In this document: one piece after another, positions 1 through 9,641 of the stretch
How positions within the stretch are numbered: the stretch's first letter is position 1
Layout: each line of letters starts with the position of its first letter
NCBI GenBank assembly: GCA_026004675.1
Contig: BPJP01000004.1
Span: 496,001 to 560,000, forward strand
From: Gemmatales bacterium
Lineage (GTDB): Bacteria; Planctomycetota; Planctomycetia; Gemmatales; Gemmataceae
Length of the DNA: 64,000 nt
Direction: 5' to 3'
Program-made: the position numbers and the translations under genes
The notes under the pieces: generated by a model
What the model was told of the DNA's origin: nothing
Seen by the model: only the letters and a program-made list of their open reading frames with translations
Databases searched by the model: none

Positions 1-817
1 CCATCTCCTGTGCCTGCTGGAGAGCGTCTTCGAACGCTTCCAGTTCGTCGTGGTATTCGTGGCGGATATAGATCCACCCCTTTTTCGCCCCGGTCACGAG
101 ACCGGCCATGATGATGCCTTCGATCACCAAATGGGGCGTGCGCCGCAATAGTTCTCGGTCCTTGAAAGTACCAGGCTCGCTTTCGTCCGCGTTGCAGACG
201 ACATATTTTTCATCGCTCGTAGCCCCGCGGACGGCAGACCACTTGCGAAAGGTGGGAAAACCGGCGCCTCCCATACCGCGCAGTCCAGCGATTTCGAGCG
301 CCTTGATCACGCCATCGGCGTCACGGTCGGCGACGAATTTGCGCACGGCATCGTAATTCGGCTGGCCGCCGTATACGTCGATCTTCCACCCTAACGGAGA
401 CCTGTCGGCTTGTTGTCTGGGGAGCGGCTCGCGCTGGTAGGCGACGCGGATCAGGCTGCGTAACTGGTCTTCGGTTTTTCCCCAATAAACGCAATCGTTT
501 ATGGACACCGCCACGGGGTGGTCGCACTGTCCCAAACACGAAACGCCCTCGACACGAATCTGCTTTTCGTCGAGTTCATGGCCATAGCCCTCGAGGTTGC
601 CGCGAAGATTGGCACTGCCATGTAAATGGCAAGCCATATCGCGACAAATCTTGACATCGACGATTGGTGGTTCCTTGAGATGGTACAAAGGATAGAAGCT
701 GGCTACTTCGTGAATGCGGTGCAACGGTACATTGATTCGCATCGCCAAGGCACGCAGTTCTTCCGCTGGCAGATAGCCATAACGTTTTTGGATAGCATTG
801 AGTTCTTGAATAATCAT
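1..817 (-). CDS. Fused NuoE-NuoF (HoxF/FdsB-like) NADH-binding subunit, C-terminus cut by window edge
   Basis: This is the NADH-oxidising module of a complex I-like, hydrogenase-like or formate dehydrogenase-like enzyme. The first ~130 residues form a NuoE-type thioredoxin-fold [2Fe-2S] domain with cysteines at residues 58, 63, 94 and 98 (C-x4-C and C-x3-C). NuoF follows without a stop: the FMN/NADH motif GLRGMGGAGFP and the motif CNADESEPGTFKDR are visible. NuoE and NuoF are separate in ordinary complex I; fusion in this order is known in HoxF of bidirectional hydrogenases and FdsB of NAD-dependent formate dehydrogenases. I chose the ATG at 817; the frame is open back to the stop of the decaheme gene, so a TTG start near 844 is possible. 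The reading frame runs off position 1, so the [4Fe-4S] end of NuoF and any catalytic partner are not seen. It lies downstream of the cytochrome genes on the same strand. Confidence 0.9.
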   Translation of the reverse strand, partial: MIIQELNAIQKRYGYLPAEELRALAMRINVPLHRIHEVASFYPLYHLKEPPIVDVKICRDMACHLHGSANLRGNLEGYGHELDEKQIRVEGVSCLGQCDHPVAVSINDCVYWGKTEDQLRSLIRVAYQREPLPRQQADRSPLGWKIDVYGGQPNYDAVRKFVADRDADGVIKALEIAGLRGMGGAGFPTFRKWSAVRGATSDEKYVVCNADESEPGTFKDRELLRRTPHLVIEGIIMAGLVTGAKKGWIYIRHEYHDELEAFEDALQQAQEM

Positions 818-889
818 GGCAATTTCCGATTGGTCGTCGAACAACCGTCGGTCTTTGGGATTTTCCGCCAGATGCCTTTTTCTTTGGCG

Positions 890-2503
890 TCAGCGCACAC
901 CTTGCAAAAACCGTTTCAAGTCGAGTTTCGCTTTGGGATCCCGGGCGGCAGCTCCGCGACCTTGAAGCCGATCCCAGTCGGTTTCGCGGTGATGGTATTG
1001 GTGGCATTCCGTACAATCAAAACGGGCTCCGCCTGCGAGTATCGTGCCACCTTCGTATTGTGCTGGCCCCTTCGGGCGGTGGCAGAGCAAACAGTTATTC
1101 CGCCCTGGAATCAGGATGTCGGCGCTTTTTTCGGAAACGGTCCGATTTTCCTTGCCGTCAGCTAATGTCGGGTAGGCGTTCGGATGGCAAAGACGGCAAT
1201 CGATAGCGCGGTGTCGGCTATGGTCGAAACGACCCAAGCGGAACCACACCTGAGGAATGTTGGGAGGCTCGATCACGTCGGGCGCGATGCCGCTGCCCTG
1301 GTGATAATGATGGCATTCGCCGCACGTTTTCGCTCCGAGATAGAGTTTTCGTTCAGCCTCTGTCAACTGAGTCCGCTGCAGGAACGCTTCGGCATGTTCT
1401 ACTTGTCTGGCAATTTGTTGCCGTTCGTCGGGTGACAGACCGGTTCCCGGCAACTGGCGTTTTGGCAACAACTCCTCGACCAGCCTCGCCGGATCGATTT
1501 TCGATTTTCGGCTGGCGTACACACCAAACAAGAAATCCCGCACTTCCGGAGGCTGCAAGCGATGCGGCACCGCTACATCGGGGAGATTGGGATCGAATGT
1601 CGTGGGGTGGCACGCCTGGCATTGGTTTTCGTAAGTGAGAGTGATCATGTACTTCCCGGCTCGGCGCGGCGGCAAGGTTCCTTCCGGAATGGACGACAAG
1701 GTCGGTGCGTCTCCGCGCAGGCCAGCAAAATTGACGCCGAAATCGCCGCTGTCGAGTCGGTGGCACGACTGGCAGCTCAATTGCACAAGTGAACTATCCT
1801 GTTTTTGCCCTTCAGGTTGTTGCCGGCGGTACCGCTCCCGTTCCTTTGGGTCGCGAATGTCGGCCAGGGTAAACCCCTTCGTTCCATCGGCTGTCAATAA
1901 CATGCCCGCCGACATGTGGCGTTTGTGACTGAACTTGAGACGCCCTGGATCCGTGCCTTGTACCGCGCGGAATTCCGGGTGGTCGCTGATGAAACTGCGC
2001 ACCGCATTGGCAATCGGCGTGGCAAAGGACGATGAACCGACCATATGTTCCTTCAAGTTGGCATGGCAACGCGTGCAATCTTGATCCGGCAATGCGACAA
2101 GCGAGGCTTCTCTTCCTCGGTGGTCGCGATGACAATCAGCGCACGCGAGTGCGGGCGTCTGGTTCGCATGGTGGGGCGGACCGGCATGGCAGTTCGCGCA
2201 ACGCACGTTGCTGGCGTGGTCAGACCCGAAAATAGGCTGAAGCCATGGCCGGCTCATGATCGGGTGAAACGGAACGTGGCAGACTTCGCATTGGTCGTTC
2301 CACGTCGCATGCACATTGGCGACGTGCCCGCGCGAATAGTCTCGCTTCCCCTCCGAACCGAATAACACGTTCATAATGACCAGGGCGATCGCAACGACAA
2401 TCGCGAGCCACGTGAGGCTTGTTTTCATGCGCTGAAGCCGGTCCGGCTTCTTGTAATAATCGAGAGGAATGCGGGCTGATCGACTCTTGCCGGTTTGTGC
2501 CAT
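890..2503 (-). CDS. Membrane-anchored decaheme c-type cytochrome
   Basis: A 537-residue protein with ten CxxCH heme-binding motifs (CEVCH, CANCH, CADCH, CTRCH, CQSCH, CQACH, CGECH, CRLCH, CLLCH, CTECH). An N-terminal cytoplasmic stretch is followed by one hydrophobic anchor at about residues 29-50, so the heme domain should face the periplasm. Extra histidine pairs such as FSHKRH and FDHSRH lie ahead of some motifs and are typical distal ligands of cytochrome c7/NrfB-type bis-His hemes. It probably carries electrons between a membrane cytochrome b and a soluble or membrane acceptor; donor and acceptor are not known from sequence. It lies 21 bp downstream of the cytochrome-b-like gene and 72 bp upstream of the NuoEF fusion, so the three look like one operon. 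No close match to a named family (NrfA, HAO, MtrA) is evident. Confidence 0.88.
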   Translation of the reverse strand: MAQTGKSRSARIPLDYYKKPDRLQRMKTSLTWLAIVVAIALVIMNVLFGSEGKRDYSRGHVANVHATWNDQCEVCHVPFHPIMSRPWLQPIFGSDHASNVRCANCHAGPPHHANQTPALACADCHRDHRGREASLVALPDQDCTRCHANLKEHMVGSSSFATPIANAVRSFISDHPEFRAVQGTDPGRLKFSHKRHMSAGMLLTADGTKGFTLADIRDPKERERYRRQQPEGQKQDSSLVQLSCQSCHRLDSGDFGVNFAGLRGDAPTLSSIPEGTLPPRRAGKYMITLTYENQCQACHPTTFDPNLPDVAVPHRLQPPEVRDFLFGVYASRKSKIDPARLVEELLPKRQLPGTGLSPDERQQIARQVEHAEAFLQRTQLTEAERKLYLGAKTCGECHHYHQGSGIAPDVIEPPNIPQVWFRLGRFDHSRHRAIDCRLCHPNAYPTLADGKENRTVSEKSADILIPGRNNCLLCHRPKGPAQYEGGTILAGGARFDCTECHQYHHRETDWDRLQGRGAAARDPKAKLDLKRFLQGVR

Positions 2504-2524
2504 GGCGTTTCCGATCGCTACGAG

Positions 2525-3481
2525 CTACCAGTACTTCACCGCTACAAAGATATGGAGGAACATAAATACGATCAGTGCTGCCGACAGCGGCAAATGGATG
2601 CACAGCCAGCTGTGCAACCAAAAGTGCCAGCGCGCTTGTTGCTCGAACTGCCGGCGTTGGTCGCAAAAACTTTCCAGAGCCTCGACCGTGGCATGAGCCT
2701 CAGTCGGCAAGCGCGTTCGCAGGCTTTCAAACATCGTCGCTGCTCGATTCGGCGCCCACAATGGGGATTCCGGATCGCCTCGTTCGAGAAACGGGCGGAC
2801 GGTCTTCTCGAAAAAAGCCCGTAACGGTTCGGTGTTGGGTACGGGTTTGCTTGGCGCCACCGCTTGCAACACTTTTCCTTGGACACTGCCGACTGTGCGC
2901 ACGGCGCCGACGGTGATATGGTCTTTCCCGTCCGATTCCATCTCCAGCATTTCAGGGTCCGTGTCGAGCCGACCACAAGTCGCTGACACAAGTCGGCGTG
3001 CTTCTTTAGCCATTAAAGTCGAAATATGTTCGATTTGCGAGTAAATCGTTTCTGCTGGAACTTCGTGAAGGAGACGGCTGGGCAGATATTGTTGCATAAT
3101 CAGTCCCCAGATGCCGCTGAGCACGACGACAAGCATCAGTACCATCAAGACGGAACTCAACCAGCCGCCGAAACGAAAGCCGCTGTGGAAAAACACCAGT
3201 GGCACGACGAGGAGTCCGAGCCAGATGTGGGCGCGCATCCAGGTTTGCGCCCGACCCAACCGCCACGAGCGCAACTTTTTGCGCGGCCACAGCAGAAATT
3301 CAAACAACATGATCAAGGCAGCAACGACACCCAGCGTAAATCCCATCAGCGTGCTGCCGCTCGGTTTCTCATTGGCGTTCAGAGCAACATAGACGTACCA
3401 AACAGTGGAGAAAACCAATACCGCCAATGAAAATACGATCCACGGTATATGGGGAGAAAGATTTCGGCGATCAACTAGCAC
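2525..3481 (-). CDS. Cytochrome-b-like integral membrane protein
   Basis: A 318-residue protein with about five hydrophobic segments: four in the first 140 residues and one at the very C-terminus, separated by a soluble region of ~150 residues. Two helices each carry two histidines 14 residues apart (AHIWLGLLVVPLVFFH near residue 85-100 and IHLPLSAALIVFMFLH near the end). This is the spacing expected of bis-His heme b binding within a four-helix cytochrome b. The gene starts with GTG preceded by GGGGGA at 5 bp. Because it is followed directly by a decaheme cytochrome c and an NADH module, it is most simply the membrane (quinone-reactive) subunit of that complex. Family assignment is by pattern only; a ferric-reductase-like or PepSY-like protein is an alternative. 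Confidence 0.7.
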   Translation of the reverse strand: MLVDRRNLSPHIPWIVFSLAVLVFSTVWYVYVALNANEKPSGSTLMGFTLGVVAALIMLFEFLLWPRKKLRSWRLGRAQTWMRAHIWLGLLVVPLVFFHSGFRFGGWLSSVLMVLMLVVVLSGIWGLIMQQYLPSRLLHEVPAETIYSQIEHISTLMAKEARRLVSATCGRLDTDPEMLEMESDGKDHITVGAVRTVGSVQGKVLQAVAPSKPVPNTEPLRAFFEKTVRPFLERGDPESPLWAPNRAATMFESLRTRLPTEAHATVEALESFCDQRRQFEQQARWHFWLHSWLCIHLPLSAALIVFMFLHIFVAVKYW

Positions 3482-3812
3482 AGGTATCCCCCGCTCGGCT
3501 TGTTGTAGGCCTTGCTCCTGACAGAATCACGCCGTGCCTGCAACGGCATTTGGCCTGCAAAGACAGCCTACCGGCACTTGACTGGCGAACCCCACGAAAC
3601 GACGCAAGATCATATTCCGGATTGTTTGCTTAAAAAACATTATTCTTCAGCAAAATAATCTGGTAACGCTCCAGACACGGGCGAAGCACTCCAAGAGCAG
3701 GAGTTGTTCTAACATTCGCTATCGTGCCTGTCAACAACGGGGAAAGAAATGAAGAAGCATCAACTGCTCGGCAGCGGAGGCGGGATTGTCGGCTGTGCCC
3801 AACAATCTCTCG

Positions 3813-3821
3813 TGGTATGAT
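3813..3821 (+). promoter_or_regulatory. Candidate extended -10 promoter of the Tudor-like gene
   Basis: TGG followed by TATGAT gives an extended -10 (TGnTATGAT) 41 bp before the chosen ATG. No good -35 box lies at 16-18 bp, as is common for extended -10 promoters. The rest of the 380-bp divergent gap (3482-3861) holds nothing else I recognise. Confidence 0.4.
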
Positions 3822-3861
3822 ATCCATTACGGAGCCGCTTTCCTGGCAGATGGGAGTCAAC

Positions 3862-4515
3862 ATGTCCCCGCATTCCTGGCAGCCTGGAGACCGGGTTTTG
3901 GCCCTTTGGCCGATTGAAAACTACTGGTATCCGGCAACCGTCTTGCATGTCGACGACGCCGAAGGTATCCAGGTCGCCTATGATGATGGCGACAAGGCCG
4001 TTTTGCGTCCCGAACATGTTCGCCCTCTGGACATCGAGGTGGGAGATGTCGTCTACGCTCGGCCGACAGGCGAGTCATTCTATGTGCGGGCGACGATCCT
4101 TGAGCGTCGCCAATCGTACGTGAAACTTGTTTTCGACAACGGCCAGGAAGAAAACACGACGTTGGGTTCGGTGCGGGTGATACGCGGCCAGCGTTGGCAA
4201 CGTGGCGACCGGGTTTTCGCTCCTTGGGAGCCGGAATTCCTCTATCCGGGTACCGTTCAATCGGCGAACGACGAATTCGTCGTCGTGGCGTTCGATGACG
4301 GTGATCAGATCGAATTGCCGATGGGAAGCGCAGTGGCATTGGAATTATCCGCCGGCGATCTGGTTTTTTCGCGCTATCAGGGAGGAGCGGAGTATTTGCC
4401 TGCCGTGATCCGGGAACGCAACGGGGACGAACTGCTTGTCGAATACGAAGACGGCGAGACGGAGTGGACGACCTTGTCGCTGATTCGGCTTTTTGTGGGA
4501 GCCCGCGAGTTTTGA
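3862..4515 (+). CDS. Protein of four tandem Tudor/DUF4537-like repeats
   Basis: A 217-residue protein built almost entirely from four consecutive modules of ~50 residues. Each starts with a W/V-x-x-GD-x-V motif (WQPGDRVLA, IEVGDVVYA, WQRGDRVFA, LSAGDLVFS), then a Y-P/V-A-T/V strand, and ends with a D-x-G-D/E hairpin (YDDGDK, FDNGQE, FDDGDQ, YEDGET). This is the small beta-barrel pattern of Tudor, agenet or DUF4537 domains, which in eukaryotes bind modified peptides or nucleic acid. The ATG at 3862 is preferred because GGGAG lies 5 bp ahead of it; the frame is open further upstream. There is no signal peptide, so it is probably cytoplasmic. The gene is convergent with pyrG, only 10 bp between stop codons. 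Function unknown. Confidence 0.75.
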   Translation: MSPHSWQPGDRVLALWPIENYWYPATVLHVDDAEGIQVAYDDGDKAVLRPEHVRPLDIEVGDVVYARPTGESFYVRATILERRQSYVKLVFDNGQEENTTLGSVRVIRGQRWQRGDRVFAPWEPEFLYPGTVQSANDEFVVVAFDDGDQIELPMGSAVALELSAGDLVFSRYQGGAEYLPAVIRERNGDELLVEYEDGETEWTTLSLIRLFVGAREF

Positions 4516-4525
4516 CTGTCAGGCA

Positions 4526-6223
<1,698 letters not shown>

Positions 6224-6225
6224 TC

Positions 6226-6231
6226 ATTATA
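6226..6231 (-). promoter_or_regulatory. Candidate -10 box upstream of pyrG
   Basis: A perfect TATAAT on the minus strand, 45 bp before the pyrG ATG. No recognisable -35 element lies 16-18 bp upstream, so this is only suggestive. Confidence 0.35.
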
Positions 6232-6286
6232 CGAATTCTGGAAACGCCGCTGCGATCCATGTTATCACAGCGGTCTGGAAAGCAGG

Positions 6287-7123
6287 CTATTCCTGTTGCG
6301 TGCTTTTCTTGCGGGCTTCGATTTCATCCTTGAACAATTCGCGAACGCGCTTGGCAGCGATTTTATCCGCCAGGCGCGGAAAGAATCGGTTGACAAACGC
6401 AATGAGTTTGCCTTGAAAAGTGAGTGTTACTTCAGGCGTGCCGCGTTCGATAGCTCGCAGGGTGATTTCCGCAACTTCTTCAGCGGACATGCCGCGCATG
6501 TGGTCGACTGGCATGCGTGCTTTTTGTTCCAGCATATTCTGCGAGAAATTGGTTTGCGTCAGACCCGGCGAGACGATGAGTACGTCGATGCCATCCTTGG
6601 CGAGTTCAGCGCGTAGCGCTTGGCTGAAACCGTGGACAGCGAACTTGCTGGCGGAATATTCGCTGCGGGCGGGAATCCCGCGTTTGGCGGCGATCGAAGA
6701 AATGTTGACGATTGCCGGTTTTCTTCCTGATTTCAGCAGAGGCAAAAAGACTCTGGTCGTTTCCGTGAGGCCAAAAAAATTGACCTCCATGATTTTGCGC
6801 AACCTGTCCGGGCTGACTTCGACAAAATGCCCTGTCGCACCGATGCCGGCATTGTTGATCAAGATATCAATCCCGCCGAAATGTTCCCGGGCCGCCGCCA
6901 CCATGCCCTGGCGGTCCTCCGGTTTCGTAACGTCGGCAACGACGGTGGCAATCGTGCCTCCCTTGGCGCGGACGGATTGGGCCAACTGGTCGAGCATTTC
7001 AGCTGAGCGGGCAATAGCCAAAACCTTGGCGCCCCGCGCTGCCGCCGCTATGGCGATCGCTTTGCCAATCCCCTGCGATGCTCCGGTCACGGCAATGCGT
7101 GATTGGGCAATTTCACGACGCAT
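6287..7123 (-). CDS. Short-chain dehydrogenase/reductase (classical SDR)
   Basis: A 278-residue NAD(P)-dependent oxidoreductase of the classical SDR family. The cofactor motif TGASQGIGKA lies near residues 11-20, the structural NNAG motif (ILINNAGIGATG) near 90, and the active-site SEYSASKFA supplies the Tyr and Lys of YxxxK. The basic C-terminal end resembles DltE/DHRS7-type members that act on ketones, fatty acyl or sterol-like substrates; the substrate cannot be told from sequence. The ATG at 7123 is preferred because GGAAGGA lies 8 bp ahead; the frame is open upstream but that stretch shows no conserved residues. It is divergent from the cupin gene. Confidence 0.9.
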   Translation of the reverse strand: MRREIAQSRIAVTGASQGIGKAIAIAAAARGAKVLAIARSAEMLDQLAQSVRAKGGTIATVVADVTKPEDRQGMVAAAREHFGGIDILINNAGIGATGHFVEVSPDRLRKIMEVNFFGLTETTRVFLPLLKSGRKPAIVNISSIAAKRGIPARSEYSASKFAVHGFSQALRAELAKDGIDVLIVSPGLTQTNFSQNMLEQKARMPVDHMRGMSAEEVAEITLRAIERGTPEVTLTFQGKLIAFVNRFFPRLADKIAAKRVRELFKDEIEARKKSTQQE

Positions 7124-7299
7124 ATTGGGATTCCTTCCTGCATGACTTTGATCCTGATCGTTACGAAGGGGCGAGTATACAGAATTCACTGGCGGCGTAC
7201 CAGACGACGACGGGGGCGAAAACTGCGGGCCGACAAGCCGGCACGGCCATTCAGACCGTAAGATGACCTCAAAGCCCGTTGACTTCAAAGGAGCCAACC

Positions 7300-7773
7300 A
7301 TGTCGATCGCCAACTGGCAAACGCAATGCTACGGGGGCATTCAAAGCTTGTTGTTCAACAACCCGCATCGTGTCATTCGCTACGAAGTGAAAGATGACAA
7401 AGGCAATTGGCGCGACCGCAGTTTGACGCCGGCACCCGTGCGCAGGTTGTATGAAACCGAGGCCCCGCCTGAAAGGACTTGTTTGCAAACGATTCAGTTC
7501 GTTCATCACATGATTATTCCCCCTGGAGGGCGACATGTCGCCGAGCTGCACATTCACCCGGACGCCGAAGAACTGGTCGTGATCCTGCGCGGCCAGGGCA
7601 CGATGTTTCTTGACGGCAAAGCCATGCCCGTTCAGGCAGAAGATGTGATCTACATTCCGCCGAGCACCGAGCATGAATTGCGCAATACCAGTAACGACAT
7701 GCTCTTCTGCCTGTTTATCAATGTCCCGGTGGGAGAAGGCCTGCGCCGCCTGGCTGAGGCACGCGGCGAGTAG
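7300..7773 (+). CDS. Cupin-domain protein
   Basis: A 157-residue single-domain cupin. Motif 1 reads ELHIHPDAEELVVILRGQG and gives two His and a Glu for metal binding; motif 2 is YIPPSTEHEL, giving the last His. Such proteins bind Fe, Mn or Ni and act as isomerases, dioxygenases or sugar-binding proteins; no further assignment is possible. The start at 7300 has AAGGAG 7 bp upstream. The gene precedes a secreted PmoA-family gene by 40 bp on the same strand and may be co-transcribed with it. Confidence 0.85.
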   Translation: MSIANWQTQCYGGIQSLLFNNPHRVIRYEVKDDKGNWRDRSLTPAPVRRLYETEAPPERTCLQTIQFVHHMIIPPGGRHVAELHIHPDAEELVVILRGQGTMFLDGKAMPVQAEDVIYIPPSTEHELRNTSNDMLFCLFINVPVGEGLRRLAEARGE

Positions 7774-7813
7774 AAACCCTTGGACTCAAAACTCAAAAAG
7801 AAGAGGGCTGAAA

Positions 7814-8842
7814 ATGGGAAAACCCGTGGTCGCCGTTACAGGCGCATGCTTGTTTTCTACGTGTTTTGTGTGTTGCCTGGCAGCCGCCGACGACCTAACC
7901 GAACGCACCTTGCCACGATGCGAAGTCATTCCTCGCGCTGGGCAGCAGGTTTCGTTTCTTGTCGATGGGGTGGAAAAAGTGCGCTGGCATTTTGGCAGCC
8001 AGTACCCTCGGCCGTTCTTTTATCCGCTGCGCGGCCCGTCGGGCGCGCACCTGACGCGCATGGGGCATCCGGGCGCTCCCAACCACGATCATCATCGGAG
8101 CATCTGGTTTGCTCATCATAGCGTCAACGGCATCGATTTCTGGTCGGATCGGACGAAATCCAGGATCCGCCAAAAGGGATGGTATGCTTACCGGGACGGC
8201 CAGCACGAAGCGGTCATGGCGTCGGCGCTGGGCTGGTACGATGCGGATGGTAACGAGATCATGCAGCAAGAACTGGTGGCGGCTCTGTTACCGTTGGCCG
8301 ATGCCGAGCACGCTCTCGAAATCCAAATCACTCTCAAGCCCGTGGCCGACAATGCCAAAGTCGAACTGGGCAAGACCAACTTCGGTTTCCTCGCCGTGCG
8401 CGTGGCGAAGTCTCTTTCGGTGCATTTCGGCGGCGGCCGACTGACGAACAGTGAAGGGGAGAAAGGAGAAGCGAACATATTCGGCAAAAAAGCCCGCTGG
8501 ATGGATTACAGCGGAACGGTCGCTGTCGGAAGCGGCAAGACCCGAAAGGCGATCGTCGAAGGCATCACTTATTTCGACCATCCCCACAATCCGCGTTACC
8601 CGACACGCTGGCACGTCCGCGAAGACGGATGGATGGGAGCCTCATTTTGCTTGGATCGAGGAGACACGATCACAGCCGAAAAGCCGCTGGTGCTGAGGTA
8701 CTTGCTGCACGCTCATTCGGGAGCATACGATCATGCCAAGGCAGAGAGCATCCACAAGGCGTTTGCCGCCCGGCCAGGCTTTATCGTGCTCAAATCCACC
8801 AAAAAGCACCAGCAATTCGAAGTCAACCGGCGCAAGCGGTGA
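7814..8842 (+). CDS. Secreted PmoA-family (DUF6807) protein
   Basis: A 342-residue protein with an N-terminal signal peptide (hydrophobic stretch about 5-24, ending near LAAADD). The body matches the PmoA family of planctomycetes (DUF6807, Pfam PF14100), with the region HLTRMGHPGAPNHDHHRS rich in His and Asp and a second signature WMGASFCLDRGD. Despite the family name, no methane-oxidising function is established; these are probably secreted beta-sandwich proteins linked to polysaccharide use. The ATG at 7814 follows GAGGG by 6 bp. It is convergent with the four-helix membrane protein gene, 18 bp apart. Confidence 0.8.
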   Translation: MGKPVVAVTGACLFSTCFVCCLAAADDLTERTLPRCEVIPRAGQQVSFLVDGVEKVRWHFGSQYPRPFFYPLRGPSGAHLTRMGHPGAPNHDHHRSIWFAHHSVNGIDFWSDRTKSRIRQKGWYAYRDGQHEAVMASALGWYDADGNEIMQQELVAALLPLADAEHALEIQITLKPVADNAKVELGKTNFGFLAVRVAKSLSVHFGGGRLTNSEGEKGEANIFGKKARWMDYSGTVAVGSGKTRKAIVEGITYFDHPHNPRYPTRWHVREDGWMGASFCLDRGDTITAEKPLVLRYLLHAHSGAYDHAKAESIHKAFAARPGFIVLKSTKKHQQFEVNRRKR

Positions 8843-8860
8843 ATCGAGTGGACGATGTGT

Positions 8861-9631
8861 TCAGTTTTCCGGTTCGGCAGCTGGTTTGGATATTTCGGCT
8901 AAACGGCGTGCCTCTTTTCCCAAAGCGTTCGCTGTGTCAATCAGCATCGGCATGACCGACACGATCATGACCAGCCACAGCACAGCCGATAGCCCCAATG
9001 CGTGCAGCCATTGGAAACGGGCCATAAGCCAAAGCGACAGAAAAGCGATGACGAAAAGCATCCAATTGAGGAGCATATTGAGCAGAAAAATGGACCAGCG
9101 AAAGACCGATACCTTGCCGATGGCATCTTCTGTCATCACTCGTCCTTTTTTGTCGATATATTTCAGCGGCTGGCCCGTCTCGACTTTGTAGTTGCCGTCA
9201 GCATCGCGTTCCGCTTCAAAGCGGACTTTTTCGCCATTTTCCTCGACAATGATCACACCGCTGCGCTGCCAGGGGCGATAAGGTGGATCGCTTTCGCGGA
9301 AGATGGTTCGGTTGGGGCGATTGGGCTGATAGATGATGTCTTTCTCATAACGGACCATCTTGCCGTCACGTTCGGTCCAAATGGTGTCGAATTCGATGAC
9401 TTCATTGGCACTGAAACGAAGCAGGGTATCGTAGGTTTCCGGCGAGCGGTACGCCATGATGCACCAGAGGATGACCCACAAGGCGACAATCGTCCCCGCG
9501 GTTGGCGCCCACCAATGCAAGTTGGCGTCGGCTTCGCTATAGAGATAAGTCTGCAAAAAAACGCTGCCTGCCCAGAACAAGACAGCCAACGCCAGCCACG
9601 TCGAAACCAGGATGAGGATCAGTGTCGACAC
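8861..9631 (-). CDS. Four-helix membrane protein of unknown function
   Basis: A 256-residue protein with two hydrophobic helices near the N-terminus (about 1-25 and 45-65) and two near the C-terminus (about 175-200 and 205-230). Between them is a polar domain of ~110 residues rich in charged and aromatic residues, with many acidic/basic pairs. I chose the GTG at 9631 because AGGAG lies 7 bp ahead; an ATG at 9673 would overlap the upstream gene. The gene begins 10 bp after the stop of the SbcC-like ATPase, so translation is probably coupled. I do not recognise the family; it looks planctomycete-specific. Confidence 0.65.
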   Translation of the reverse strand: MSTLILILVSTWLALAVLFWAGSVFLQTYLYSEADANLHWWAPTAGTIVALWVILWCIMAYRSPETYDTLLRFSANEVIEFDTIWTERDGKMVRYEKDIIYQPNRPNRTIFRESDPPYRPWQRSGVIIVEENGEKVRFEAERDADGNYKVETGQPLKYIDKKGRVMTEDAIGKVSVFRWSIFLLNMLLNWMLFVIAFLSLWLMARFQWLHALGLSAVLWLVMIVSVMPMLIDTANALGKEARRLAEISKPAAEPEN

Positions 9632-9641
9632 CAATCTACTC

